Assembly (NCBI GenBank): GCA_027334785.1
Contig: DAHWQF010000187.1
Span: 1 to 6,668 of the forward strand
Source of the DNA: Acidimicrobiaceae bacterium
GTDB taxonomy: Bacteria > Actinomycetota > Acidimicrobiia > Acidimicrobiales > Palsa-688
Direction of reading: 5' to 3'
DNA: 6,668 nt
Shown one piece after another: positions 1 to 5,306 of this stretch. Under the pieces are notes generated by a model that searched no databases, was not told the DNA's origin, and saw only the letters and a list, made by a program, of their open reading frames with translations. The translations under genes and the position numbers were made by a program. The stretch's first letter is position 1. Each line of letters begins with the position of its first letter.

Positions 1-180
1 ATCCACAACTCCTCTGAGGAAACCACCCTTTTTGGCCTGGATAACGTAACCTTGTGTGCTGCGCTGCGAAGACTGGACGGAGAAACCCTCATTTTTCAGA
101 TAGTTCTCGATCTTTAGTTGCACCGTGCCAAGGTCGCTCCCTTTACCCTGGAAATGCATTACCTTCTCACCGATCGCCAT
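1..180 (-). CDS. N-terminal fragment of an unrecognised small protein (runs off left edge)
   Basis: Reading leftward from the ATG at 178-180 gives 60 codons with no stop before the window edge. The protein begins MAIGEKVMHFQGKGSD. It continues with a segment that looks like an amphipathic helix (LGTVQLKIENYLKNEGF, residues about 18-34) and then a strand-like, lysine- and glycine-rich part (VIQAKKGGFLRG, about 46-57). The start is supported by AGGAG at 185-189, four bases upstream. A second in-frame ATG at codon 8 has a poorer context. The helix plus strands suggest a small cytoplasmic alpha/beta domain; there is no signal peptide or membrane segment. I do not recognise the family and assign no function. 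It looks intact so far and reads like a normal gene, unlike the decayed sequence to its right, so it may mark the left flank of the eroded mobile region. Confidence 0.7.
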   Translation of the reverse strand, partial: MAIGEKVMHFQGKGSDLGTVQLKIENYLKNEGFSVQSSQRSTQGYVIQAKKGGFLRGVVD

Positions 181-387
181 GACGCTCCTGAGGTAGACGA
201 GGCAGAGAGTACCTCCACCTCAAACTGGACGGGCTCCTCACGATGGTAGTCGCTTGCTACGCCCAGTGGCACCGGGTTGCCAAGCGTACGCTACAGGTGT
301 TCTCCGCTCACCGGCCGCTCGCGTCTTGGCAGCAGAGCGTCATGATGCCCGTCGCACCGTGTACAGCCGAGCGCACGCCGGAGCTTG
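181..387. other. Intergenic stretch without a recognisable gene
   Basis: Apart from the ribosome binding site of the leftward gene (185-189), I see no gene here. The leader of that gene must lie here, but I found no convincing -35/-10 pair. A plus-strand open frame from 243 has no recognisable content. The right part may hold further decayed recombinase sequence that I could not align. Confidence 0.5.
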
Positions 388-765
388 AGCCGCTGGGCGA
401 TGACAGACTCGCAGCCGTTTCACGGTACCCGAACCGACGAAGTGGCCGAGTGCAGTGGTAGTAGGCGCGGGGGAACCCCGCTTATGCAAGCAAAGCTGCT
501 TTCCAAAAGACGGCCCGGGCCGACGACCGGCCAGCCATAAACCGCTTCCACCGTCTCCAGGAGCAACGCGTGTCGCGCAGCCACCGGGTTCGCGAGCGGC
601 CCCGCGAGGGACTTGGATCGAGATTGCTGTGCCACCTATCGTCCGTGAGCCGACCCTCGAAGCCGCTGCCCGCCGCCTCGCCGACAACCGGCGTTTCGCG
701 CCCGAAACACCAAGGAGCCGAGCCTGCTCATGGGCCTCGCCGCATGCCAGAGCTGCGGCTACGCG
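388..765 (+). pseudogene. Decayed serine recombinase (middle part to first zinc-ribbon cysteines)
   Basis: Stitched across three frames, the plus strand gives the linker and zinc-ribbon entry of a large serine recombinase. In order: SRWAMTDS (from 388, frame 1), VPEPTKWPSAVV (425-460, frame 2), ARGNPAYASKAAFQKT (465-512, frame 3, running on to RERPREG near 605), then TWIEIAVPPIV and RRLADNRRFAP (about 611-703, frame 2), then NTKEPSLLMGLAACQSCGYA (to 765, frame 1). These match the family pattern of an NPxYxGxxxFGKT block, a W-I-E-I-P-V-P-P-I-V strand, an NRRFA-(R)-NTKEPSLL segment and a CxxCGYA ribbon. At least three single-base shifts (near 420, 464 and 608) and a fourth at about 702, explained by loss of one C, break it. 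The N-terminal catalytic Ser domain and everything after the first Cys pair (745-756) are missing. Such recombinases integrate or excise transposons, phages and cassettes; this copy is dead. Confidence 0.75.
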
Positions 766-855
766 GGGGACAACGTCCTGGGCGCCCTGGACCCACTGAG
801 CGGGACAGCCTGGGCAGCCCAGCTCCGCGTGACCCAAGAACGCCGCCGGCCACTG
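766..855. other. Short unassigned stretch after the recombinase remnant
   Basis: Recombinase similarity stops abruptly after GYA at 765, where a YYR-type ribbon continuation would be expected. The next 90 bases fit nothing I know in any frame. This is probably a deletion junction. Confidence 0.4.
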
Positions 856-1063
856 TCAGGCCTTGATGTTGTTGAGGTGGATGAGGCGTACGGTCTGGCC
901 GGCGTCAGCGCCCGAGGTCACGGAGGCCGTGTAGGCGCAGATGGGTAGCGACCGGCACAACCGCCTGGGTGATGGCAGCGAGGAGGCCGACGGCCCCGGA
1001 CGTGGCGAGGATGGCCTTGCACAGTCGCCCACCAGCGCCTTTCAAGTTTTTGGAAGTTCTCAT
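856..1063 (-). pseudogene. Possible small exported peptide gene, frameshifted
   Basis: The ATG at 1061-1063 is preceded by GGAGGAG at 1073-1079, nine bases upstream, the best ribosome binding site outside the operon. The first frame encodes a basic N-terminus (MRTSKNLKGAGGRLCK) and then a hydrophobic run (AILATSGAVGLLAAITQAVV), which is the layout of a signal peptide or single membrane anchor. As written, that frame stops at 905-907 (52 aa). A +1 shift near 943 (one extra C in the ACCC run) continues as ICAYTASVTSGADAGQTV and ends NNIKA with TGA at 856-858. Nearly every codon in that tail ends in C or G, as in the real genes of this window. Joined, it would be a peptide of about 68 aa with a short secreted tail. 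I do not recognise it. A frame ending ALEEQ and TGA (1067-1069) just before this ATG could be the tail of a lost upstream gene. Family unknown; chance is possible. Confidence 0.4.
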
Positions 1064-1072
1064 TTCTCACTG

Positions 1073-1079
1073 CTCCTCC
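1073..1079 (-). promoter_or_regulatory. Strong Shine-Dalgarno sequence for the small exported peptide
   Basis: The minus strand reads GGAGGAG nine bases before the ATG at 1061-1063. It is the main evidence that this start codon was once used, because the reading frame itself is short and interrupted. Confidence 0.5.
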
Positions 1080-1172
1080 AGTGCCCTCGGCGCGGTGGCC
1101 AGTGCCGTGCTGTTGCATGCTTACGAGGAGATGACGTGGTGGCCGGCCGGAGGTTACACGCCCGCCGGCGGC

Positions 1173-1190
1173 TCAGTCAGTACTGACTGA
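1173..1190. repeat. 18-bp perfect palindrome
   Basis: TCAGTCAGTACTGACTGA is identical to its reverse complement. It is built from TCAG repeated twice and mirrored as CTGA repeated twice, with stop codons on both strands. It sits between the small-peptide region and the broken end of the IS remnant. It could be an operator, a recombination site, or a junction left by rearrangement; nothing here decides between these. Confidence 0.6.
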
Positions 1191-1251
1191 CCGGAGCTCC
1201 CAACAGCTGAGGCGACGCCGTTGGCAAAACCTGGGGTCCTTAGTGTCGCTA

Positions 1252-2322
1252 TTACCTTCTCCACCCTAGCCCGGGCGTTGCGCCGGCGCCGCTCTGCCAG
1301 GGCGGCCACGCTGGCGCGTTTTGCCCGTGCCTTCGCCACTTTCTGCCCCCCGGGCTGGCGGCCGGCCGGCCCCTCTTCTTGCCAGAGGCGGTGACCTTGG
1401 CGGCTTCGGCCTGGGTGGCCTCCTCCATCGCCGCAGCGAGCTCGGCCTCGGCGGCCTCGGCCTCGGCTCCGAGCTCGGCCTCCAGCTTCCCCAGCGCCTC
1501 CTCGGCCCTGGCGAGGTGCCCGTCGGGGGGTGCCTCGAGCTCCTCCACCAACCTGGCGACGGCGGCCTCGGCACTGGCGACGGACTGCTCGGCCCTCGGC
1601 CGGCCTGGCCGGTTGGAAAGAGCGGCCTCTTCTGCCCTCGCCTTGGCGGCCCCCTCCTCGGCGCGCCGGGCCGTTGCCTCGGCCTCGAGGTGGCGCAATG
1701 CCTGGTCCAAACGGGCGGCGCGCTGGCGAGGGTCGGCGAGCTCGCCTGGCAGCTCGTCGCCCCGCCCCTCGCCGAAGAGGTCGTCTTCTTCTGCGTCTTT
1801 GGCCTGGGCTCCGGAGAACATCTCGGCGACTTCTGCCTCTACTCGTGCCCGTGTGCGGTTGGCCTTCAACGAAGCGTTGGCTGCCACCTTGGTCCCGTCG
1901 ATAGCCACCACGCCGACTTTGGCGAGCCCAGCCTCGGCACAAAGTGCCAGCCCTTCCACGAAAAGCTGCTGTGCGAGGGCGTCGTAGCCCTGGCGGAAGC
2001 GGGCGATGGTGGTGTGGTCGGGGACGTGGTTGGCGGCCAAGACCCTGAAGGCGACGTCGACCTGGCAGAGCCTCTCTATCGAGCGGCTCGAGCGCACGCC
2101 GCTGCAGTAGGCGTAGAACAACACGGCGAGCAGCATGTCGGGGTCGTACGCCTGACGGCCTACGCCGTCGTTCGGGTGGCGGTCGTGGAGCCTCGAGGTG
2201 TCCAACCGCTCGACGACGTCGAGCACGAACCAAGCGAGGTGCGCTTTCGGCAACCACTCCCGCACGTCGGGGGGCATCAGGAACAGCTGGTCCCGGTCGA
2301 CCGGCTTGTAGCTGTAAGCCAT
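1252..2322 (-). pseudogene. IS1182-family transposase, C-terminally truncated and frameshifted
   Basis: This would be a DDE transposase for cut-and-paste movement of the element. The 356-aa frame starts MAYSYKPVDRDQLFLMPPDV. Residues about 1-115 are the helical N-terminal DNA-binding domain, including YDPDMLLAVLFYAYCSGV and NHVPDHTTIARFR. The first catalytic aspartate is D142 in VVAIDGTKVAANAS. Residues about 195-310 form a long Ala/Glu/Arg-rich coiled region normal for actinobacterial-type members. Family members are roughly 450-550 aa, and the second Asp and the Glu (after a TDPDSR-like motif) are absent. At a run of six G's (minus strand, + strand about 1347-1352) the coiled segment continues better in the -1 frame (KVAKARAKRASVAALAERR, ending at a stop at 1154-1156), so a shift is present as well. 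AGGA lies about seven bases before the ATG. It cannot encode an active transposase. The frame seen on the opposite strand is a shadow. Confidence 0.85.
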
Positions 2323-2331
2323 GCCCTATCC

Positions 2332-2347
2332 TAGCATATCAATGCTA
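2332..2347. repeat. Short inverted repeat between IS end and transposase start
   Basis: TAGCAT, four bases (ATCA), then ATGCTA. It lies ten bases upstream of the transposase ATG, where a transposase-binding or operator site, or a weak hairpin limiting translation, would be plausible. The role is inferred only from position. Confidence 0.4.
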
Positions 2348-2432
2348 AGAGCGTAGTTAGATTACGGCATTTTGCAACAGCCTGAAAAGCCCATGATATA
2401 CAGGCCAAAAGGCGCGAAGATACAAAGCACAG

Positions 2433-2480
2433 GGTGGAGGTGACCGGATTGAACCGGCGACTTCTACGATGCGAACGTAT
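2433..2480 (-). tRNA. 3' half of tRNA-Ala(CGC), likely attachment-site scar
   Basis: Read on the minus strand, this folds as the 3' half of a tRNA: anticodon arm ATACG-TTCGCAT-CGTAG (2464-2480) with U33, anticodon CGC (2471-2473) and A37; variable loop AAGTC; T-stem GCCGG/CCGGT; acceptor strand CACCTCC; discriminator A at 2435; then CC. U70 (for the G3:U70 pair) and A73 are the identity elements of tRNA-Ala, agreeing with the CGC anticodon. The T-loop is TTCAAT, one base short of the usual seven, and no D-arm or 5' acceptor strand (GGAGGTG) lies upstream. It is therefore a partial, non-functional gene. The CCA is not encoded (ACC is followed by C). Such 3' halves are typical att copies left by elements that integrate into tRNA genes. 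Confidence 0.65.
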
Positions 2481-2735
2481 TTTGCACAACCTTTGTCAAC
2501 AGCGTGTCAAGGCAAATGGGCTGTTCAGAGGCACTTCTACCGAGTGCATGGAAGTGCTCGGAAGGGCGCCAAAAGGCACACGTTGAGCCCCGTTGAGTCC
2601 CGCCCGTACGAAACTTGGTGGCCACGATGCCGGAGCAGCCGTCCACACATCCTCCTCACGGCCACCCACAACCCCGATCACCGGCGACCCCCGATCTCTC
2701 CCCACGCACCGGTACACGTACTAAGTGGTTGGGGC
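2481..2735. other. Gene-free stretch beside the tRNA scar, with short direct repeats
   Basis: I see no gene here; long open frames on both strands have no recognisable content. The minus strand carries TTGACA twice, 11 bp apart start to start (2494-2499 and 2505-2510), just upstream of the tRNA half. The plus strand carries a tandem 10-mer CGTTGAGYCC twice (2581-2600). Repeats next to an att core can be integrase arm sites, but these are short and could be chance. The doubled TTGACA could also be leftover -35 boxes; no good -10 follows. Confidence 0.4.
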
Positions 2736-2759
2736 GGACTCGAAGCCAGCTTCGAGCCC
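2736..2759 (-). terminator. Hairpin downstream of the catabolic operon, possible terminator
   Basis: As minus-strand RNA this is GGGCTCGAAG, loop CTGG, CTTCGAGTCC: ten pairs including one G-U. On the plus strand the same G-U position becomes an A-C mismatch, so the structure favours transcripts coming from the operon. It lies about 136 bases after the kinase stop. No U-tract follows, so it is a weak candidate; hairpins without U-tracts are common in high-GC bacteria. It could equally be a protein-binding palindrome. Confidence 0.35.
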
Positions 2760-2799
2760 TGCTTCTCGCTCAAGGCAACCATGGCAGAAACCGGAAGGG

Positions 2800-2813
2800 T
2801 GACCTTGAGGTCA
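2800..2813. repeat. Inverted repeat TGACCT-TG-AGGTCA
   Basis: Two perfect 6-base arms are separated by two bases, 82 bases after the kinase gene ends. It resembles a dimeric regulator half-site pair. No start codon of a convincing gene is nearby, so I cannot assign a role. Confidence 0.3.
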
Positions 2814-2894
2814 ATGAGGCTCCAGAGGATCTTTGACAGCACAACAGCCCCTTCTTTTCCTAGTGTGCGCCTTTTCCGAGGTTGGGTGCGCTGC

Positions 2895-4178
2895 CTAGAG
2901 CGTCAGCTCCAGGGCGGCGGCCAAGAGTAGGCCCGCGGTGAAGGTGTCACCGAGGCCTATGGTCGATAGGGGGTGCGGCTCATGCGGTACTGGCACGCAA
3001 TCGAGGTGCCACCCGCCCGGCAAGCGTCCCGGTAGCGGCAAGTCGTCGGTGTAGCGCGCCCGCCCGAAGGGCACAAGGTCGGCCGCGGGCGCCCCTCGCA
3101 CGGCACGGGCTGAAGCCAGGAGGTTGCCCACCATCAAACGCCGCACGATAGCCTCCCGGTCGTCCCGGTGTACGGCCAAGGACCACTGGTCGGCGTGTAT
3201 GACCACACAGGTCGAGCCCAGCGCAGCTGCTAGCTCGAGCGCCTTGGTGCCCACGTCTCCGCCCGATCCCCAAAGCCCCCACAACTCAGATAGGCTCAGG
3301 CCCACACTGGAACACAGCCCACGCAGGTGACCCAGGATTTCCCTGAACAGTGCCGGCCTGCGTGTGTCACCCAGCTCCAGGTGCCGGAGGGCAACCCCAT
3401 TGTCGGCCCACATGCGTGTGATCTTGCCAGTCCACTCAAGGCTCTCACGGTCCGAGGAGGCCAGGCCATTGAGCCCCGAGACCACCGCCGCGCCAGCCAT
3501 CCGGCATAGTTGGTCCTGCATGGCAAGGAATTCCAGGTCCATCTCGATCGCGATGGGTGCAAACCGTAGGATCAGCCGGTGGGAACGGCCCAGCGGGTTC
3601 CCTAATAGGGTGCTGCCACGGGAAAACTCCAGGATCGTGTGCTTAGAGGGTGGGAGCCTGTCGTCGGAGCGCAGGTCTCGGACACGGACCAGGTCACCTT
3701 GAGCGCACACTAGGACGTTGTCAGGCAAGACAGAAAGCTGCTCGTGATGCCGTCGCTTCAGTGCCATTATGCTCGGTGCCCCAAGGACGTCAAGCGCCCA
3801 TGCCGCCTGCGGGCCGGTACCGCCGAGCTGGCGACGGTCGGGTGCTCCCAAGGCATCCTGCAGCCACCGAGTGCCCTGAGGCCAGTCCCAGTAGAGCTCC
3901 CCATCGCGTTCAGCCCGCAATTGCTCTCGGACCCCATGGGCGACCTCTGCCGCTAGGCCCCCCTGAACGGCGGAACGCTCTATCAGGGAGCGCAAGCGAG
4001 GCGCGTCCATGGCATATATCTCGTCCACGTCAACCGTCGAGCTGATCAAGACCGGGGCAGCACGGCCTGCAGCAGCCAATAATTGTTGGGCAAGCTCGCC
4101 GTAACGCTCCGGCCAGCCCGACTGCTCCTGAGAAATGGCCGCCCTGGTAGGTCTTCCGTCCGTCACAGTGTCAGCCAT
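2895..4178 (-). CDS. ADP-dependent phosphofructokinase/glucokinase-family sugar kinase
   Basis: The 427-aa protein has the length and motif order of the ADP-dependent kinase family (ribokinase fold; ADP rather than ATP as donor in characterised members). Visible in order: GGTGPQAAWALDVLG (119-133, substrate side); HTILEFSRG (180-188); VSGLNGL (233-239); HLE at 266-268, the family HxE motif; SVGLSLSEL (291-299), the position of VGMNxxE; VVIHADQWSLAVHRDD (325-340); GNLLASARAV; and STIGLGDTFTAG (405-416), whose GxGD holds the catalytic base D411. The Asn of the usual NxxE is Ser (S295) while the Glu (E298) is kept. No membrane segment is seen, so it should be cytosolic. It is the last gene of the operon, starting six bases after the upstream stop with only a weak AGGG, suggesting coupled translation. 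It may phosphorylate a sugar or keto-deoxy acid made by its neighbours. The substrate, and even the ADP preference, are inferred. Confidence 0.82.
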   Translation of the reverse strand: MADTVTDGRPTRAAISQEQSGWPERYGELAQQLLAAAGRAAPVLISSTVDVDEIYAMDAPRLRSLIERSAVQGGLAAEVAHGVREQLRAERDGELYWDWPQGTRWLQDALGAPDRRQLGGTGPQAAWALDVLGAPSIMALKRRHHEQLSVLPDNVLVCAQGDLVRVRDLRSDDRLPPSKHTILEFSRGSTLLGNPLGRSHRLILRFAPIAIEMDLEFLAMQDQLCRMAGAAVVSGLNGLASSDRESLEWTGKITRMWADNGVALRHLELGDTRRPALFREILGHLRGLCSSVGLSLSELWGLWGSGGDVGTKALELAAALGSTCVVIHADQWSLAVHRDDREAIVRRLMVGNLLASARAVRGAPAADLVPFGRARYTDDLPLPGRLPGGWHLDCVPVPHEPHPLSTIGLGDTFTAGLLLAAALELTL

Positions 4179-4184
4179 GCGACC

Positions 4185-5306
4185 CTAGCCATATGACGCT
4201 CGGGACCCGTCGATTAGCCTTTTATTGAGGAACGCCCTGTCCCATTCAATACCCAGGCCCTCGCCCGCACCAACTTGGTACATGCCGTCTTCTGGGCCCC
4301 CTTCGGCTTCGACCGCCCCCAGTTCCCTGAGCGTCCCGCCAGTGGTGTCCTCCACCAGGTACAAATTTCGTATGGCACCCACAACCTCGGCACTTATTTC
4401 CATGATGAAATGCGGGGCCATAGGTAGCTGGTGGGCGGCGGCGAGCTCCGCCACCCTCATGTAGGGAGTGATCCCACCCACGCGGGCCACGTCCGCTTGG
4501 ACGTATTCGATGGTGCGGCGCGTGATGAACTCCTTGAACTGCGCGACGGTGTAAACATTTTCCCCAAGCGCGATCGGGCAGCCTACCGCTGCCGCCAGGT
4601 GCTCGTGGGCCGCGACGTCGTCGACCAGCAAAGGCTCCTCCACCCACACAAGGTCAAACCTCTGCAGACTGCGTATGCGCCGGACGGCCTCCGGCAATGT
4701 CCACCCTTGGTTGGCGTCCACCATTAGAGGCAGATCCGGTACCGCCCTACGAACAGCCGCCACTCTCTCCACGTCCTCTTCCAGGCAATCCTTGCCCACC
4801 TTGATCTTGGCAGCTTTGTAGCCAAGCGAGTGCCAACGCTTCACCTGCTCGACAAGCTCCTCCTGGCTCAGGTTGAGATTGATGCCGCTGGCATAGAGCG
4901 GGACATAGTCCCTCCTCCGGCCCAACAGGTCGACCACTGGCGCGTGTAGCGCTTTGCCCGCCAAGTCCCAGAGGGCCATGTCTACCGCGGCCAGCGAGAG
5001 CGTCGTGATACCACCACCCCCACAGTCGTGCAGGAACCTCCACGACCAGTCCCAGATCAGCCCGGGTTGTGCGGGCCGGCCCGGCAATTCCGGTGCCAGT
5101 TCGCTCAGCAGGCCCAGGATCCCCTTTACACCGACGCCCGATGTATGGCTGATGCCCGTCCCGACAGAACCGTCGTCTGAGCCGACATCGACCACCACGA
5201 GGTCAATGTGGCTGACCGTGTGCACCTGGTCCTGCCATTGACCAAGGCGCAGCGGGAGCCTAGCTGCCATGACCTCCACTGAGCTGATGCGCACGCCAGG
5301 CCCCAT
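4185..5306 (-). CDS. Mandelate racemase/muconate lactonizing-type enzyme, probable sugar-acid dehydratase
   Basis: The 373-aa enolase-superfamily protein has a capping domain (about 1-130, VRISSVEVMAARLPLRL at the start) and a barrel domain. Its active site aligns residue for residue with mandelate racemase: KIK (K167, K169); metal ligands D197 (VDANQGW), E223 (WVEEP) and E249 (GEN); the His-Asp dyad D272 (ADVARVGG) and H299 (APHF); and E319. These enzymes take a proton from the carbon next to a carboxylate; members with both the KxK and His-Asp sites are mostly acid-sugar dehydratases or epimerases/racemases. Neighbouring keto-acid lyase, kinase and aldolase genes favour dehydration of an aldonate, uronate-derived or aldarate acid to a 2-keto-3-deoxy product. 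The ATG shares one base with the upstream stop (TAATG at 5304-5308) and lacks an obvious ribosome binding site, pointing to coupling. Nothing is missing. The substrate cannot be told. Confidence 0.9.
   Translation of the reverse strand: MGPGVRISSVEVMAARLPLRLGQWQDQVHTVSHIDLVVVDVGSDDGSVGTGISHTSGVGVKGILGLLSELAPELPGRPAQPGLIWDWSWRFLHDCGGGGITTLSLAAVDMALWDLAGKALHAPVVDLLGRRRDYVPLYASGINLNLSQEELVEQVKRWHSLGYKAAKIKVGKDCLEEDVERVAAVRRAVPDLPLMVDANQGWTLPEAVRRIRSLQRFDLVWVEEPLLVDDVAAHEHLAAAVGCPIALGENVYTVAQFKEFITRRTIEYVQADVARVGGITPYMRVAELAAAHQLPMAPHFIMEISAEVVGAIRNLYLVEDTTGGTLRELGAVEAEGGPEDGMYQVGAGEGLGIEWDRAFLNKRLIDGSRASYG

Larger units (their letters stand above)
1225..2392 (-). mobile_element. Truncated IS1182-type insertion sequence (transposase-start end only)
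   Basis: The right end at about 2370-2392 reads, on the minus strand, GGGCTTTTCAGGCTGTTGCA followed by AAA, which is typical of a terminal inverted repeat of this kind of element. It lies about 50 bases upstream of the transposase ATG, as expected. TTGCAA inside the repeat could act as an outward-in -35 box, but the -10 is unclear. A small inverted repeat (TAGCAT/ATGCTA, 2332-2347) lies between this end and the gene. No matching copy of the terminal repeat is found to the left, and transposase similarity fades between about 1225 and 1255, so the distal half of the element is gone. Because the left end is missing, no target duplication can be identified. The left boundary given is approximate. 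Confidence 0.75.

Noticed and set aside
840..948. Plus-strand VEVDEAY stretch recalling the IS1595 transposase motif
   Set aside because: It lies exactly opposite the minus-strand peptide tail, whose third positions are almost all C/G. No zinc ribbon or DDE context surrounds it, and the frame stops at once. Kept as a possibility only.
1196..1230. Possible left terminal repeat of the IS near CAACAGCTGAG
   Set aside because: Only a few bases resemble the right-end repeat and they are not in the required inverted arrangement at an element edge.
1379..1987. 202-aa plus-strand Ala/Ser-rich open frame
   Set aside because: Another shadow of the Ala/Glu/Arg-rich coiled region of the transposase.
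1321..2334. 337-aa plus-strand open frame opposite the transposase
   Set aside because: It is the antisense shadow of a recognisable transposase; its composition (Gly/Leu/Val runs) mirrors the coiled-coil codons and no motif is seen.
2814..2850. Plus-strand MRLQRIFD, resembling the first residues of a DhnA-type aldolase
   Set aside because: Only about eight residues match, the expected (V/I)AMDHG segment does not follow in any frame, and the strand is opposite to the operon. Chance is the simplest reading.
2469..2930. 153-aa plus-strand open frame between the tRNA scar and the kinase
   Set aside because: It begins inside the tRNA remnant and ends inside the kinase gene, with no recognisable motif and no ribosome binding site.
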